Positions 22,275 to 34,413 of a stretch of DNA of 64,000 bases are shown here, in pieces; the first letter of the stretch is position 1, and every line of letters starts with the position of its first letter. The notes below the pieces were generated by a model, which saw only the letters and a list, made by a program, of their open reading frames with translations, did no database searches and was not told where the DNA came from. A program made the position numbers and the translations under genes. The stretch lies in contig CM060965.1 of the NCBI GenBank assembly GCA_030765045.1, positions 20,846,085 through 20,910,084 on the forward strand, in the 5' to 3' direction. This DNA comes from Tenodera sinensis (Eukaryota > Arthropoda > Insecta > Mantodea > Mantidae).

Positions 22275-23067
22275 GGGATACGCTTACTTCACTCTAGAAA
22301 CACCCCGCACGCGTCTGTCTACAATATCAGTTCAATTCTTCAAGTCTTTATCAACAAACGAAACATACGAGAAGCAAGGAACAAATTCATAGCACTCTCA
22401 GATCTAAGGCGCGCAGAAGCTGACCAAATAAATGTACCAAGTGGGACGCAATGTATATCTTCAGAAGAAAAATTGTAGAGATTCATAATAGGCAGTCAAA
22501 AAAGCAGGAAGGCATTTTGAAACGGAAGCCTTCCCTTTGGATGCACAGTGCTCATTTTTCAACTGTTTTTAGACGAATCCAGAAAACATTGAAGTGAACC
22601 CGCCCAATCATCCAGCAAACTAACGAAAGACACTTCAGTGGAAAGAGATAGAGACAGAGACTTCTCCGTCCAACGCCAGATGGCATCCGTTGCGTTCCTC
22701 CCAAACATTAATCTGGTTTTCCCGGAGCGAGTGGACAATTTGTTATATCTCGTGGAAGTTCTTTACGAAGAGAGATATTCTGAGTAACGCCTCTTCTTGT
22801 GGAGTCATGGGATGTATCACTGTCACAACTGGCACAAAAGACGATACCAAAACTGACACATTACATCTTGTTGCACTAATTAACACACTACTTAACCTAT
22901 ACTTCTTTTTCAAGTATTTACTCCTCTCTTTCTCTAGCTACCTTGTATTTACTCGCTTTTGCTAAGATTTCAGATCTCAATTGTGTTATTTTCTTTCTTC
23001 CTTTCTGTACCACGTAGCTAAATTGGATAACCATGTCACAGGAAATGCACGTTGTGAATACAACAAA
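22275..23067. other. Unannotated DNA
   Basis: No known element. A 91-codon open frame at 22690-22965 has no recognised domain. Its hydrophobic C-terminal part could be chance. Confidence 0.4.
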
Positions 23068-23203
23068 TTTTTACTTTCTCTACTAGTAAGTAGAGGAAGT
23101 ATTGTATTCCACCCAAAATTTCGATGTCGAAATCTCACCGGAAATATATGTTTTGAATCAAAAAAGAATTTTTAGGAAAAGTTCGGTGTGTGTGTCAGTC
23201 TAT
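23068..23203 (-). repeat. Family A 3'-end fragment, truncated by a DNA transposon
   Basis: The terminal hairpin and the first about 130 bp are present, up to 'gtgtgtgtcagtctata'. The sequence then switches to the left terminal inverted repeat of the mariner-type element at 23205. The rest of family A does not resume on the far side. Confidence 0.8.
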
Positions 23204-23204
23204 A

Positions 23205-24634
23205 CCTTGTTCCACTCTTAGATGACAGTACGGAGTTAAATGGGATATATCTGTCTCTATCTAGCGCATACAAGTTGCCATTAGTCTCGTGCTTTTCTAC
23301 TCTTGCACTGTTGCCAGGTTCCTAATAGCATGGTATAAATATTCAGTTGTTATAAATTTCAGGTTTGAACACATTATGTTATGCAGAATTTTTTTGTCTA
23401 TTAGTTTATATCATTTTTAGAGTTATCATACATTTCTATAGGCCCATATTTCTTCAAAAAACTTTTTTTTCGATAGAAGTCTGATATTTGCTGTTTCTAT
23501 ACTCATCACGCACTCACTAACAAACTAAGTACTAGAATACGTCTATAGGTAGAGTAAACTATAGTGCTACTACCTGCCCACTTTGAATTCTCTATGTTTA
23601 CTCAGTTAAGTGTTATAATTTTTTAAATTAAATGTTTTCGGAAAATTTTATACCTGTGCACTGCAAAAGTTACGCAGTGTGAACCTTTTTTGTTATTGTG
23701 TTTACATCAAGGAACCAGCGAGAACAAATGTTGACGAGGGTTGGAGAAAGTTTTTAAAATCAACCAAAAGGCTGTAACTTCTGTCTTTCATCAAGTACGG
23801 CAAACAAAAGGTATTCATCTATTCAGCGTATTCTCGCGCCAGGCCTGACACAGAAGATAGTATAAGGAGCAGCACTAACATTAGTTCGAAAGAAGCCGTG
23901 TGTGTAACTGTGAGCTGTTATTGCGTTATTTGTTTAATAGTTTCATAAATATTTGTAGTTATGGAAGGGGAAGCTAGAAAGAGATGACATATTGGTAAAT
24001 TAAAAAGTAAGGAAGGCCAAATAATTATGAAGGTGTTAGATAATTTTTCAAGTAAAATGCGTGTAAGTAAGGCAGTAAAAGAAACAGCTAAGGCTATCGG
24101 GTGTTCAGAAGCAGTAGTGTGTATGATTAAAAAGGAACTAATGAAAGGACCTCTAAGAACGTCATCGAAAAAGAAAGCAAAAAAGGGCGGGAAAAAAGGA
24201 AGTATATAGTGAATAGTGCAATGTGGAGTGCGGCGAATTGTTCATTCTTTACAGTTTGCAAATATTCAACCCACGCTGAATATAAGTTTGTCACGGGTCA
24301 ACAGTGGTGAGACCCTACCAAATTTCTCAAGGGCCACTCTTAGTCGGTTCTTACATGATTTGGGGTTGGAATATGAAAGAAGGGGTAACAAGTGCATATT
24401 AATAGAAAGAGACGATATCGATATCATCAGATGGCGACGTAAAAAGGTTTAGGGACCAGGGGAAATCAATTGTTTATACCAAAGTTAAAAGTGTCCGTCA
24501 AGCAGCAATTGAAGGACTAAGTACAGGACTCAGGCCACCTCGGGATCGCGCGCGCAGAAAGATTCGCAACTAGTACATGTTGCAACACTGCTCTCCATTT
24601 AACGTGTACTGTCTTCTAAGGGTGGAACGCGCTT
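23205..24634 (+). mobile_element. Decayed Tc1/mariner-superfamily DNA transposon
   Basis: The left end (23209-23243: 'gttccactcttaga', 'gacagtac', 'gttaaatgg') is repeated in inverted orientation at the right end (24595-24628: 'ccatttaac', 'gtactgtc', 'tctaagggtggaac'). The two enclose a broken transposase. Total length about 1.43 kb. TA dinucleotides lie next to both ends, but the exact boundaries are uncertain by a few bases. Confidence 0.75.
23961..24540 (+). pseudogene. Transposase pseudogene (IS630/Tc1/mariner-type, insect)
   Basis: A single frame from ATG 23961 reads an HTH-like N-terminal region ('VSKAVKETAKAIGCSEA', then 'VCMIKKELMKGP'). 'RRIVHSLQ' and 'TLNISLSRVNSGETLPNFSR' follow, then 'ATLSRFLHDLGLEYERRGNK'. 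These match the N-terminal half of a widespread insect transposase family. In-frame stops lie at 23985-23987 and at 24207-24212 (two in a row). After 24452 the reading shifts to 'GKSIVYT' and then jumps to 'QAAIEGLSTGLRPP'. The segment with the first catalytic Asp (the DETW-like motif) is deleted, so the protein cannot be catalytic. Confidence 0.8.
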
Positions 24635-25041
24635 TAGATACGAATGGCTATATAAATTAGTGGATAGAGAAACCTACATGAATATAATATATAATATTTT
24701 ATCAGTAGAAAAATCGTAAGTTCTTTAGGAGTAGAATTTGTGCGCAGAGTAGGGAAGTACCTCGCTGATTTGACGTATATGAAGAAGTAGTGAGCAGTTA
24801 GGTCACGTGTTGCTGAGCATTGCCCACGTCTGCATTGCACCTTAGTGCTCCCAGTGTAACAATGTACCCATCTTTTGAATACTAATGTATACAACAGCCG
24901 TGACCTGTAGCAAAATTTACATAGCAGTGACTCAAGCCGACAGCGGCTCTAAGTCCAGCACTTCAATATAGTACCAAAACACACAACGGTTACTGATATA
25001 AATGCGCGTTTACCTTCCTAAAGACATTAAATAAAGTGTGG
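24635..25041. other. Unannotated DNA
   Basis: Nothing recognised between the mariner-type element and the next family A copy. An 86-codon minus-strand frame has no known motif. Confidence 0.4.
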
Positions 25042-25884
25042 AAAAATCAGATGTGTGGCACTCAGATGACTTTCTATACTTTTGTACTAACCATTCTTAC
25101 AAACTCTTATTCCTATATCTTCTTCGTGTTAGTTGAGATAAACATTTGTACAAATTATCTTATTGGTTATTTCCTTGTAGGTGCAAGGGCAATGTTAGAA
25201 TACAGTAGGCTTTGTGCGATAGCAAAATCTTTTAAAGCTTTGAGATTCCGTTCTCTTTGCACACGTAACATATAAAAAATGAACAACGATGTTCCATTCC
25301 ACGAAAGCTTTTTTCCGAAACTCACACACATAACAAGGAATATCTCCGAAATGGTTCAACCTACAAGAAAATTTATTGAGACATAAATTGTGTATTTTAG
25401 TAAGATCTACATTTTTTGTATAGTATGATTTGGTCTATCTCTAATGGTTTACCAGTTATGCAAAAGTCCTCCAGAGTAAATACGACTACAGGGGCTATAG
25501 CCAGAAAATGCAAGACATATATTTCATTTGTCTTAAAAATATCTCAAACATATGGCATTTTAATCAAAATCATTAGAGCCATTTTCAAGAGAATCAAAAT
25601 TTTCGAAAAATTTTCCATGTAAAGGGTAGTTTAGGGTGGGTCTATTTTGTTCAAAATCTTCGTGTCGCATCCTTGAAACACATTAAAATTAAAAACCAAC
25701 TTTGGTTTTTAATGGACTTTTCGTTTTTGAGTTATGCTGTCCACAGCCTGACTGACACACAGACACACACCCACGGGCCTTTTTCTAAAAATGCTTTTTT
25801 TTTTATTCAGGGGGTTTCAAAACATATATTTCCGGTGAAATCTCGACATCGAATTTTTGGGTGGAATACATTACTTCCCCTAGT
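25042..25884 (+). repeat. Family A repeat, almost full length
   Basis: It starts with 'aaaaatcagatgtgtggcac' and extends through all internal blocks to 'gggtggaatacattacttcc'. The final hairpin arm is lost. About 840 bp, the standard size. A further isolated hairpin-arm motif (tttttactttctctactgc) occurs at 25968-25986. Confidence 0.9.
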
Positions 25885-26585
25885 CTACTCTTTGAAATCT
25901 ATTCTTTAATAGCTAAATCTTCTACGTCACGTTAGTAAACAGAAATTTTCATTACCTATTTAAGTATTTTTACTTTCTCTACTGCGTATACTAAATAAAT
26001 GTTACAGGAGATAATTCAATGGTAAAGGCAATACTAATTTTGTAGCTTTAACGTCGACGGAATTACTGCAACAAGATCTGAAAACAAACTTCTTTTGATG
26101 TGTTTTGAAGTTGCAGTTGAGCTTAGTATCCTGCTATTTTTACTTCTGCGCACTGAGTGCGATAAAGTAGCCAATTACGAAACTCATTTGAATGTTGTTA
26201 TGTTTCACTTTAGCCAATCAAAGCAGACAAACACGTTCAGAGCGTTTCGGCCAGTGCTCTGGATTCAATTACGCTTGTACTACGCCTCTAATGACATTAA
26301 AACTGAATAAAAAAATCAACGCATTTACTCCCACCGATTTGTAGCCAATTACATAGCATATGTTTCATCCTAATATTTATTTTAGCTTCAGAGTTTCAAA
26401 GAGTTTTGCCTCGATTCTGAAATATTAAACTGGAATCTGTATTACTGTTCACTTTGTGCTGATTTCAATTACGTTTGTAATGTATCGAGTATTTATGTAT
26501 AAAAGTTAAACTGTGTACGTATGGTGTTTAGCCTATAAACGGGATATTTTAAGAAGCCTTCCATCTAAACCACGATTATGACTTT
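25885..26585. other. Unannotated DNA
   Basis: AT-rich, no domain recognised. Contains the isolated family A terminus-like motif near 25970. Confidence 0.4.
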
Positions 26586-26720
26586 GCGATTGCGTTTGAA
26601 GCTCGCGTTCAGGTGCTTTCCGGTTTGACTCCCACTTTCAATGGATTATTTCGTAGTTTCTCTGGGTCGGTAGGCGAACGTTGAAGGACCACAAGATAGC
26701 CTTCGCTGTGCTGCGCCGCG
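26586..26720 (+). repeat. SINE family B-like fragment
   Basis: 'ttccggtttgactcccact' is B-box-like. It is followed by 'gattatttcgtagtttctct' and 'ggtcggtaggcgaacgttga', which follow the order of the family B body (gtggtttccc, cacttagacgaatgctgg). Diverged. Confidence 0.45.
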
Positions 26721-26789
26721 TAGGAGCGTCGCTTTACAAACAGGTAACAGTAAATCTAACCTCAATCACATCGCTTTAACTGCTTAGTC

Positions 26790-27112
26790 ATATCTCGACG
26801 GATCTGTTAGGAGATTCCTTGTGGATCGGTGTGTGTCGGAGAGTTAGCCTTCAAGGTCTCATTACTATGAATAAAATCCTGCTTCGTCAAGACCACAGAG
26901 AGAGCAGTGCAGGGCAATCATCTGCCTCTGCGACGACAGATGGCATTAGGGTGCAATACAGGTGAAACTCTGGGTCATGGTATTAATATTCAATCCGATA
27001 TTTACCTTGGCGACTGAGGGGAACTCCAGTCAGATTGGTCGACCCACGGGCTTTGAACCCGGGACCACCAGAATACGAGTCTCCCACGTTCGCTCGGTTA
27101 ACCTCAATATTA
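26790..27112 (-). repeat. tRNA-derived SINE, family C (copy 2, internally shorter)
   Basis: Minus strand: tRNA-like head with B-box 'cgggttcaaagcccg', then 'tcgccaaggtaaatatc', 'taccatgacccagag', 'accctaatgccatctg', ending 'ctaacagatccgtcgaga'. Relative to copies at 19866 and 41530 it lacks about 75 bp between the 'gacccagag' and 'accctaatg' blocks. Confidence 0.78.
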
Positions 27113-27635
27113 TTTTCCCGTTTTATTATAAGAATTGCTAATTTTGTCTGTTAATGACTTTATTTCAATTTGAATAGGCCAGAAAATTACACAATAACGA
27201 TGTTTTCTTTTAATTAACATATGTTTATTCAGGTATGGGAGCTTCAGGTACAATTACAAACGGTAGACAGAAACCAGGAGCTCTTAGGAGGAGCGCAATA
27301 AACACACGGGTCACTGAGCGTCATATGTTAACTCGCTCTTAGCTGCGCATGCGCATAAGCAAACAGTAATCGAGCTATACATAATCTTGTTTACGCAAGC
27401 TACTCGGCGCGAGAACAGAGTTGCAGCTGAAGGAAAACAAACAAACAAACCCTGCCAAAGTGTTCCACTTATATACTTTTGTAGCAGTTTTTTAAACCCC
27501 ATGTGGGATCTTTCCTGATGGAATTTTCACGGTTATATGGGCAGTTTATGATCCTTGAATCCTGCAGCATAGAGAAGAAACACGCTTCTGGGGTTCTTAA
27601 ACGCGGAATGATTCCGTACTTGGAAATGATTCAAG
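27113..27635. other. Unannotated DNA
   Basis: No recognisable coding or repeat signature. A 63-codon minus-strand frame at 27311-27502 has no known motif. Confidence 0.4.
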
Positions 27636-27639
27636 GCCA

Positions 27640-27935
27640 CAAGCGGGATGGCTCAGGCGGTAACGTCTGTGGCCCGCATTAGGGAGGTCGCGGGTTCGAT
27701 CTCCGTGGCCGCGCACTGACATGGGTTTTTCCGTGGTTTCCCCATATCACTTAGACGAATGCTGGGGTGCATGTGTCTTTTCCATTATTTCCCTTCATTC
27801 CATTCCCTTATCTTTTAGATGAACTTTCAGGCGTGTAGTGTTGGTAGTGCCGGGGAGATGGCGCGGATGATTGCGCTGTTATCGGCGCTAGGTGGCATTT
27901 CGCCGTCCTTGTCCTCCGTCAATATGACAATATTC
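27640..27935 (+). repeat. tRNA-derived SINE, family B (best copy)
   Basis: The head 'gggatggctcaggcggtaac' (A-box region) and 'gtcgcgggttcgatctcc' (B-box) are well preserved. The body is 'gggtttttccgtggtttccc', then 'cacttagacgaatgctgggg', with a pyrimidine-rich middle and a GC-richer tail 'gagatggcgcggatgattgc'. This is the clearest family B member and the reference for the others. Confidence 0.82.
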
Positions 27936-28069
27936 TTTTGTCCCAGGCACTTGGTATTATATGGAATTAATCCTCACCCCTTTGGCGAAATTCTGAGAAA
28001 AATTATAGCGTTAAGACAAATGTAAAGTACTTGCACATCCATTGAACGTGAAGGCTCACTGCCGTAATG

Positions 28070-28290
28070 GCTTTGAAATTACATTCTCTTTGTATGACCA
28101 AGAAATGAATAAAAAGTGAATAATGATCTCCCATTTGAGAAAAGTGTAAGTATTGCAGACTTAAGACAAAGCAAGGAATACCTCCGAAATGGTTCACATA
28201 AGTTATGTGTTTTAACAGGATATAAATGTTTTGCACAGTCACATTTGGTTATTTCTTACGGTTTAAAATTCCCTTTTGTAATTACTAATC
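28070..28290 (+). repeat. Diverged family A fragment
   Basis: Blocks in family order: 'ttacattctctttgta', 'gaatgaataaaaagtgaata', 'aaggaatacctccgaaatgg', 'acatttggttatttcttacg'. Heavily substituted, no termini. Confidence 0.65.
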
Positions 28291-28569
28291 ACATCCATAA
28301 GATGGAGAGGCCAATATTAGCTGCAAGCTCGGGTCATGTGTGGAAGAGGTATACGACAAGCCTAGCACAAGTCTTTTGTAGAGTTTAATGTCCACTTATA
28401 CATGTGGCACCACATGCGGTTAGATTGATGGTTAATGGCGGATAACTGTGCGATAAGTCACAAGTTTAGTTCTAGCGTTGCTACTCGCACATGTACACAA
28501 CAGCAGGCGTCTGCTGATGCGCGTGCATATATGACGGCTGCGCAGTAACGGTTACGTCATTCATTCTCC

Positions 28570-28800
28570 GTACTCTACTGATGATTCCTGGAATGAAGAT
28601 GGATAACCGGTCAATAAGATGGCGGTGGAAACCGGAGAACCCGGAGGAAACTCGCCCCTGCGCTGCTATGTCCATCACAAATCCCACATACGATCGTCTG
28701 GTATCGAACTTGGGCCGCTTTGATGAGAGGCGATTGGTCCAACTACTTGGACAAGGCGCGACCGTGCCACAAGGTGTCAGAGTGCCCCCACCCCTATAAT
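28570..28800 (-). repeat. tRNA-derived SINE with conserved central core
   Basis: The plus strand shows 'ggaaaccggagaacccggag' (28627-28646) and, further on, 'tggtatcgaacttgggcc', which reads as a B-box on the minus strand. The order of this core, then spacer, then anti-B-box resembles a SINE core arrangement seen in many animals. Copy age looks moderate. Confidence 0.6.
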
Positions 28801-29379
28801 GAACACAAAAGTATAACTTTAAATTACTGCAGAGTGGAAATAATTTTCACAATATGAAAAGATGACACTGAGTTGAAAATTACATAAATAATTGAAGTTA
28901 ACAGTACAAAAATAAACTGTAACAGAAATATGTTTCTAAGCGGCCACAATTTCCCACGAGGCCTTTGCATTATGGATGGATATACTCCCGTGCCTAATTC
29001 GACCGTGACATTAACTCCAAACCGTATCAAAAATACATAAATATTATATTCCAACACTGACAATATAAAATCTAAAACCGCAATTAAAATATAAACTATA
29101 AAAATAACAACAATAATATAATTCCTAAAACTAGTGACCAGTGATACAAACTCCAAAGATAATAACATACAGGCTTCCCCCTCCCACCCCCCCCCCCACC
29201 CCCCAACAGACAAGATATAGTGAATATTTTTTGTAATAAATTCAGCTCAAAATGGAATATGCCAGTAATGCTCAAACTGTCCAATCGTCTGGCTCCATTT
29301 ACTCTTAAATAATTGAAACAATTCAAAACAAGGTTGAGCAAGCCCGCAGAGGGGTAAGAAAAGCCCATTTAATTTAGAC

Positions 29380-29470
29380 ATATGCTTGGAAGATGCTAGA
29401 CTTAAATACCATGTTTGGTGTTCAACAAAATTGTCGTTGAGTTATGCTGGTAAATAGGCACGCGCGCGTA

Positions 29471-29542
<72 letters not shown>

Positions 29543-29675
29543 AACACGAACCTTTTTCTAAAACTATTTCTTTTTTATTTCAGAATTTCGGAGTTGGGAG
29601 TTTATGGGAATAGAATCTGGGACCTCGGAGCCATCTTCTCGCTTACTATAGATAAATAGAGAAAGAAACAAGTGA
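29380..29675 (+). repeat. Diverged family A 3' portion with (CA)n tract
   Basis: 'cttaaataccatgtttggtg', 'gttgagttatgctgg', a long CA tract, 'aacctttttctaaaa', and finally 'aaatagagaaagaaac' follow the family order to the hairpin arm. The expansion is at the same internal site as in 9783-10586. Confidence 0.65.
29472..29541 (+). repeat. (CA)n microsatellite inside diverged family A
   Basis: Perfect CA tract of 70 bp preceded by a short CG run (cgcgcgcg). Located at the family A expansion site. Confidence 0.97.
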
Positions 29676-31615
29676 CAAAAATATGAAATATGTTGACGAT
29701 AACAGTATCAGAAAACAACACATATAGCTGTAATATTATACGTGGAGCCGCCAGCTGCGACGTGCAACACGGAGAAAGGAAATTCAAGGAAATGAAACAG
29801 TTTATCATTTCGGGGTCCCCCCCCCCCCCCCAGAAAGGAAACAACATTAACATATTTTCCGTAAAGACAAGGGTCACCTGCCCTTCTCTATGGATCTACT
29901 CACTTTATTTAAAATTCTTATGCCAGCCCAAACCGCGTCCTCGCCAATACGCTCGTTCCCAGAGTTCACAAGCAAACTTTCACTTCTCCAGCTTCCGTGA
30001 TTTATAGAATACTTTTATTTCCTCAGACATCAAATATGCAAACATCTGAAATCTAACATAAAATTGTCTCTCTTCTGGAAAAAAGTTGGTAAGTGGATTT
30101 GTTAGGCATCTGAAGTGTTTGCCTAAGGAACCAGAGAACGAAGAATATCTGGATAAGAAGGCTGCAATGTCAGATATCTTAAAATAAACACACTACACTG
30201 CAGGGCAACCGAATGCTTTTGTTTTATTAGTTAGTTCTTAACATAGTTCTACATTTCTACATGTATCGCAAGAGATACGCTATATTCCTTGGCTTACTTG
30301 AGTCACCGCATGCTATACAGATGACCTTAGTTGCGTAGAAACCTTCCTGTACCATCCATTTTAGACAGGATAGTGTGACAAAATGAGAAAATTAATCCAG
30401 TTAGTCTATTTTCCTTCTACATTTTTACACAAATACACAGTTCTCTTCTTCTGACGTTAACACGTGTATTGCAACAGACGATTGTCTTCTTTCCGCAGCC
30501 TTGACTCAGTCCTTTCACTGTCTTTTTCCACTTTGTCTGTCTCTATACGAGCAACCAAAGCAACTGGTAACCAGCAAAACTACATTGAGCTTCTATCTCT
30601 ATGTTTACCTACTTAATTTTTACCATATATTTCCCTAATAGTTTATTAATTGATTCAATTAATTCTAATTTATACGTTTTCTTTAATAATAATTACTAAT
30701 AATTTAATTTACCATCCCTTCCTCGGACAATTTAAACATTCCATCCTTACTGTACTAATTATGTACTGATTTTATTTTATTTATTATATTCCTGTTATTT
30801 CTAAACCTTCACTACGAATTTGGATTTAATATTATAATTTAGGTTAAAATTTAATTACCTGTTTACATTAATTAACCGCTACACATACGTTATAATATAT
30901 TATTTATAATTAGTATTACTAGATTATAATTATTTAAACCCTGGTTAACTCTATGATATAGACAAATATTATTGTACGGAACAGTAGTTCGTCTTAAAAC
31001 AATAAATTTGAAATAATTTTTTGTAGCATTTACCTTTTCCGAAATATTTCTTGTTTTGGTTCAATTTTTCAATAATTTGCAATCTTTTTGTACTGTTGTT
31101 ATTGAAATGTTCCTTGATGTAATAGATAGGGCATGGAAGTTCAAGTCTAGCATACACAGATAGGATTTTAAACATGTATCAATTCGGTTATCTCTATTTC
31201 CGTTGTAGACTCGCTTCCATTTATGGCTTCCCGCAGCTTCACCGTTATTTTGTTGGTCTTCACAGATGGAATATGTACCTATAACAAGGAAGAAGGGTAT
31301 GTATCTGTTTACCTTTCCATGCAAGCAGTGGCGGCCCGTTTTACGTGCACAGTTCACACATGATTTATTCACTATGTATATATAACTTCGAACAATGTCA
31401 ACAAATGGAGGATAGTAAAATGCCAACTGAAGTTTTAGGGACGGTTTGTATGGAACCTACTATCTCGATTAAGGGGAAGTAGATGACATACATTTTGCTT
31501 AAATTAATACAAAAATAAACGATAGTGGAGTTGAGTGAAACACATGACACACGTATTTTTATATTCCGTAGAATGGAATTTTCGTTGTGGTAATAAATTT
31601 GCAATTCGGTGTTTA
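29676..31615. other. AT-rich unannotated DNA
   Basis: About 1.9 kb of AT-rich sequence with a poly(C) run near 29818-29831. Open frames of about 100 codons (for example 29690-30007 plus) show no domain. No repeats recognised. Confidence 0.45.
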
Positions 31616-31617
31616 GC

Positions 31618-31682
31618 TTGTAAATGAGGGAAACCACGAACCCGCGACCTCCATAATGGGAGCCACAGATGTTACCACTAAT
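31618..31682 (-). repeat. SINE family B head fragment
   Basis: Minus strand reads 'gtggtaacatctgtggctcc' then 'ggaggtcgcgggttcg', matching the tRNA-like head at 27660-27700. Only the head of about 65 bp remains. Confidence 0.6.
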
Positions 31683-32803
31683 ATTTTATCAAGCTGTGAT
31701 GTGAATAGTAAATATATTTAATGTCACGAGTGGAATATTTTTTCCGAAATGGCCTCAAAGTGTGCATTTATTTATGAAATGTTTGGAAGAAATGCTATTT
31801 CATATGTATAATATATTATAAAAATTTTATATTATATTTTGCGAGTTGTTATATAAAGTAAGTAGCAAAATTGAGGGTTTCTTTGTGGACTACAGTGGCA
31901 GCAGGTCTAGTAATTACGTATCTTGTTCTTCTTCTGTTTTGAGCAAGTTAACAGAAGTTTGTCTTGCCCAAAGTTTTGCTAGTATGTATGTATGTAGTTT
32001 ACTAGCATCGCTGGCGGCAGGCACAAGACAAAAGACACATCAGCTCTCTGTATGCTCTGGTATGCAGGACACGTATTTCTCCATTATCTGCGAGTCACAG
32101 GCTAAACACAACAATGATGCAGGTGACGGAAAGGAATGTCCTAACCGCAGCAGCGAGCGTGACGTCAATCCATAACATGGACAGTTATTGGACTTCGGTG
32201 TTCGAACATGCTTCAATTATTGTTATCTATCCTTCGATCGAAACCCTTACTTCAACGCAAAACAAGTGACGACCATTCAAATTAACACACAGAAAAAAGT
32301 AATATTTCTACGCTGATGTTCACTTAGGTGCATTTAATTCAAGAACCCTATGTTCTAATGAGTTTAAACCCACAATAAACCCAGAAAAAACGATGTCCGA
32401 TAATATGAACAGAACAGTTTTTAAAAATTTTAATTCCACAGTGAAAATTGCTGTTTATATATAATTTTAAAAAATACCTCAATTTTGGTAATACTTAACA
32501 TTATAACTCCTAAATTATGCGTAAAAATGGCAAAACTGCTTCACTCATTTTAAGGTTCATACGTTGTTTTAGCAGCTCAGAATATTTGAGCTTCCTAAAT
32601 CCAATAGATTTGGATAAAATGATACCTACATGTAGAAAATTATGTTTCGGGAAAATGAAAGAAAAACTAAAAAACCAGAAAAGGTATGGCAGATATAGCA
32701 TTGTATTTAAATACAATTTTGACAACTATAAAATGTGCAACCCATATGCTATGTCTCACTAGATGTGGAAAAGAATAGAAATTTCAATAGAGAAAAAGAG
32801 ATC
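31683..32803. other. Unannotated DNA
   Basis: Contains a 109-codon plus-strand open frame (31846-32175) without a recognisable motif or splice context. Otherwise AT-rich and featureless. Confidence 0.4.
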
Positions 32804-32806
32804 ATT

Positions 32807-33643
32807 ACTTTCTCTACTGGTAAGTAGGGGAAGTATTGTATTCCACCCAAAACTTCGATGTCGAGATTTCACCAGAAATGTTTTGAAACCCCTTGAATAA
32901 AAAAAGCATTTTTAAAAAAAGGTCCGCACGCGCGAGCGAGTGTGTGTGTCTGTGGACAGTATAACTCAAAAACGAAAAGTCGGTTAAAATCCAAAGTTGG
33001 TATTTAAGTTTAATGTCTTTTAAGGATGCGATACGAAGATTTTGAAGAAAATAGTCCCACCCTAAACTACCCTTTACATGGAAAATTTTTCGAAAATTTT
33101 GATTTTCTTGAAAATGGCTCTAACGATTTTGATTAAATGTTATATGTTTGAGATATTTTTATGACAAATGAAGTGTATATCTTTAATTTTCTGGCTATTG
33201 CCCCTGTAGTCGTATTTAGTCTGGACTACTTTTGCATAACTGGTAAACCGTTAGACATAGACAAAATCTTAATGCACAAAAAATGTAGATCTTGCTAAAA
33301 TACACAATTTATGCCCGAATAAATTTTCTTGTAGGGTGAACCATTTCGGAGATATTCCTTGTTATGTGTGTGAGTTTCGGAAAAAAAAAACTTTCGTGAA
33401 ATGGAACATCGTTGTTCATTTTTTTATGTTAAGTGTGCAAAGAGAACGGAATCTCAAAGCTTTAAAACATTTGACTATCGCACAAAGGCTGCTGTATTCT
33501 AACACTGAACTTGAATCTACAAGAAAATACGAAATAAGATAATTTCTGTAAATGTTTTTATCTCAACTAACACGAAGAAGTTAGAAGATTAAGGGTTTGT
33601 AAGAATCGTTAGGACAAAAGCAGAGAAAGTCATGTGAGTGCAA
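32807..33643 (-). repeat. Family A repeat, full length
   Basis: Left hairpin (ACTTTCTCTACTGGTAAGTA) and right end 'agagaaagtcatgtgagtgc' are both present. About 837 bp. The expansion site carries 'cgcacgcgcgagcgagtgtg', a CG/GT variant. Good reference copy. Confidence 0.93.
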
Positions 33644-34204
33644 GTACACATTAAGCCGTAAATGCATATTTGCACATTTCCATCGTTTAACTTAACTCCT
33701 AGCATATCGGTGACGTCATGTTTTGCTTCAGGTTTTCTGGAAACTGCATGTAATATTTGAGGAATAGGGACGTTGAGTAGCCTAACAGTAACTGTCGCAC
33801 CTTGACCGAACGACAGAGATGACGCTATGCTATACCAATTATTGCACAGCACTCTTTTATTCAAACTTTAATTTCAGAGTTGTATTGTTACAAATTAATG
33901 GCAGTTCTTTGTATAGCGAGAGTTTGGACATGTTTATTCATTCCAATAAAGCGGAGAGGGAGATGTGCTTGTTTGCTAACAAAATGAATCTTCCTCGTTT
34001 CATCCACCAACTTAAAAAAATATCTTGTTTTGTTAGTCCATTTTACGATCTACCTTTCTAACGAATCAATGCGGAATGTTTCTCTTTCATTTACTTAGCT
34101 TTAATTTCTTTGTTTATTTTATTATATTTGCGTTATGAAACAGGAAAAAGAAACCCAATTACCATTACATAAACTCTGTTTGCCGTAGGTACCTGCAACG
34201 TTAG
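33644..34204. other. Unannotated DNA
   Basis: No known element. An 80-codon plus-strand frame at 33819-34061 has no recognised domain. Confidence 0.4.
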
Positions 34205-34205
34205 T

Positions 34206-34380
34206 ATATTTTTTTTATTTTCTCTACTGCGCACTTATAATAAATAGAGGAAGTATTGTATTCCACCCAAAAAGTTGGTTCCGAGATTTCGCCTGAAACA
34301 CACGATTCCCTGAATCAAAACAAAACTTAGAAAAATGCCTTTGTGTTGGTATTTAACCCACCTTTCGTTTTTTAATTTTC
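34206..34380 (-). repeat. Family A 3'-end fragment plus a short inverted piece
   Basis: A hairpin-end fragment (attttctctactgcg, 'gaggaagtattgtattccac') is followed at 34345-34380 by 'ttggtatttaacccaccttt', which matches family A in the opposite direction. A small local rearrangement. Confidence 0.7.
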
Positions 34381-34413
34381 TATTGACTGGTACACAACTA
34401 TAGACATGAAAAG

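Noticed and set aside
27655..27710. Intact tRNA gene
   Set aside because: A- and B-box-like motifs are good, but the acceptor and anticodon stems do not pair convincingly and the tail is a SINE body shared with other copies.
31846..32175. 109-codon ORF as a host gene
   Set aside because: No recognisable domain, no splice or promoter context, composition like chance open frames.
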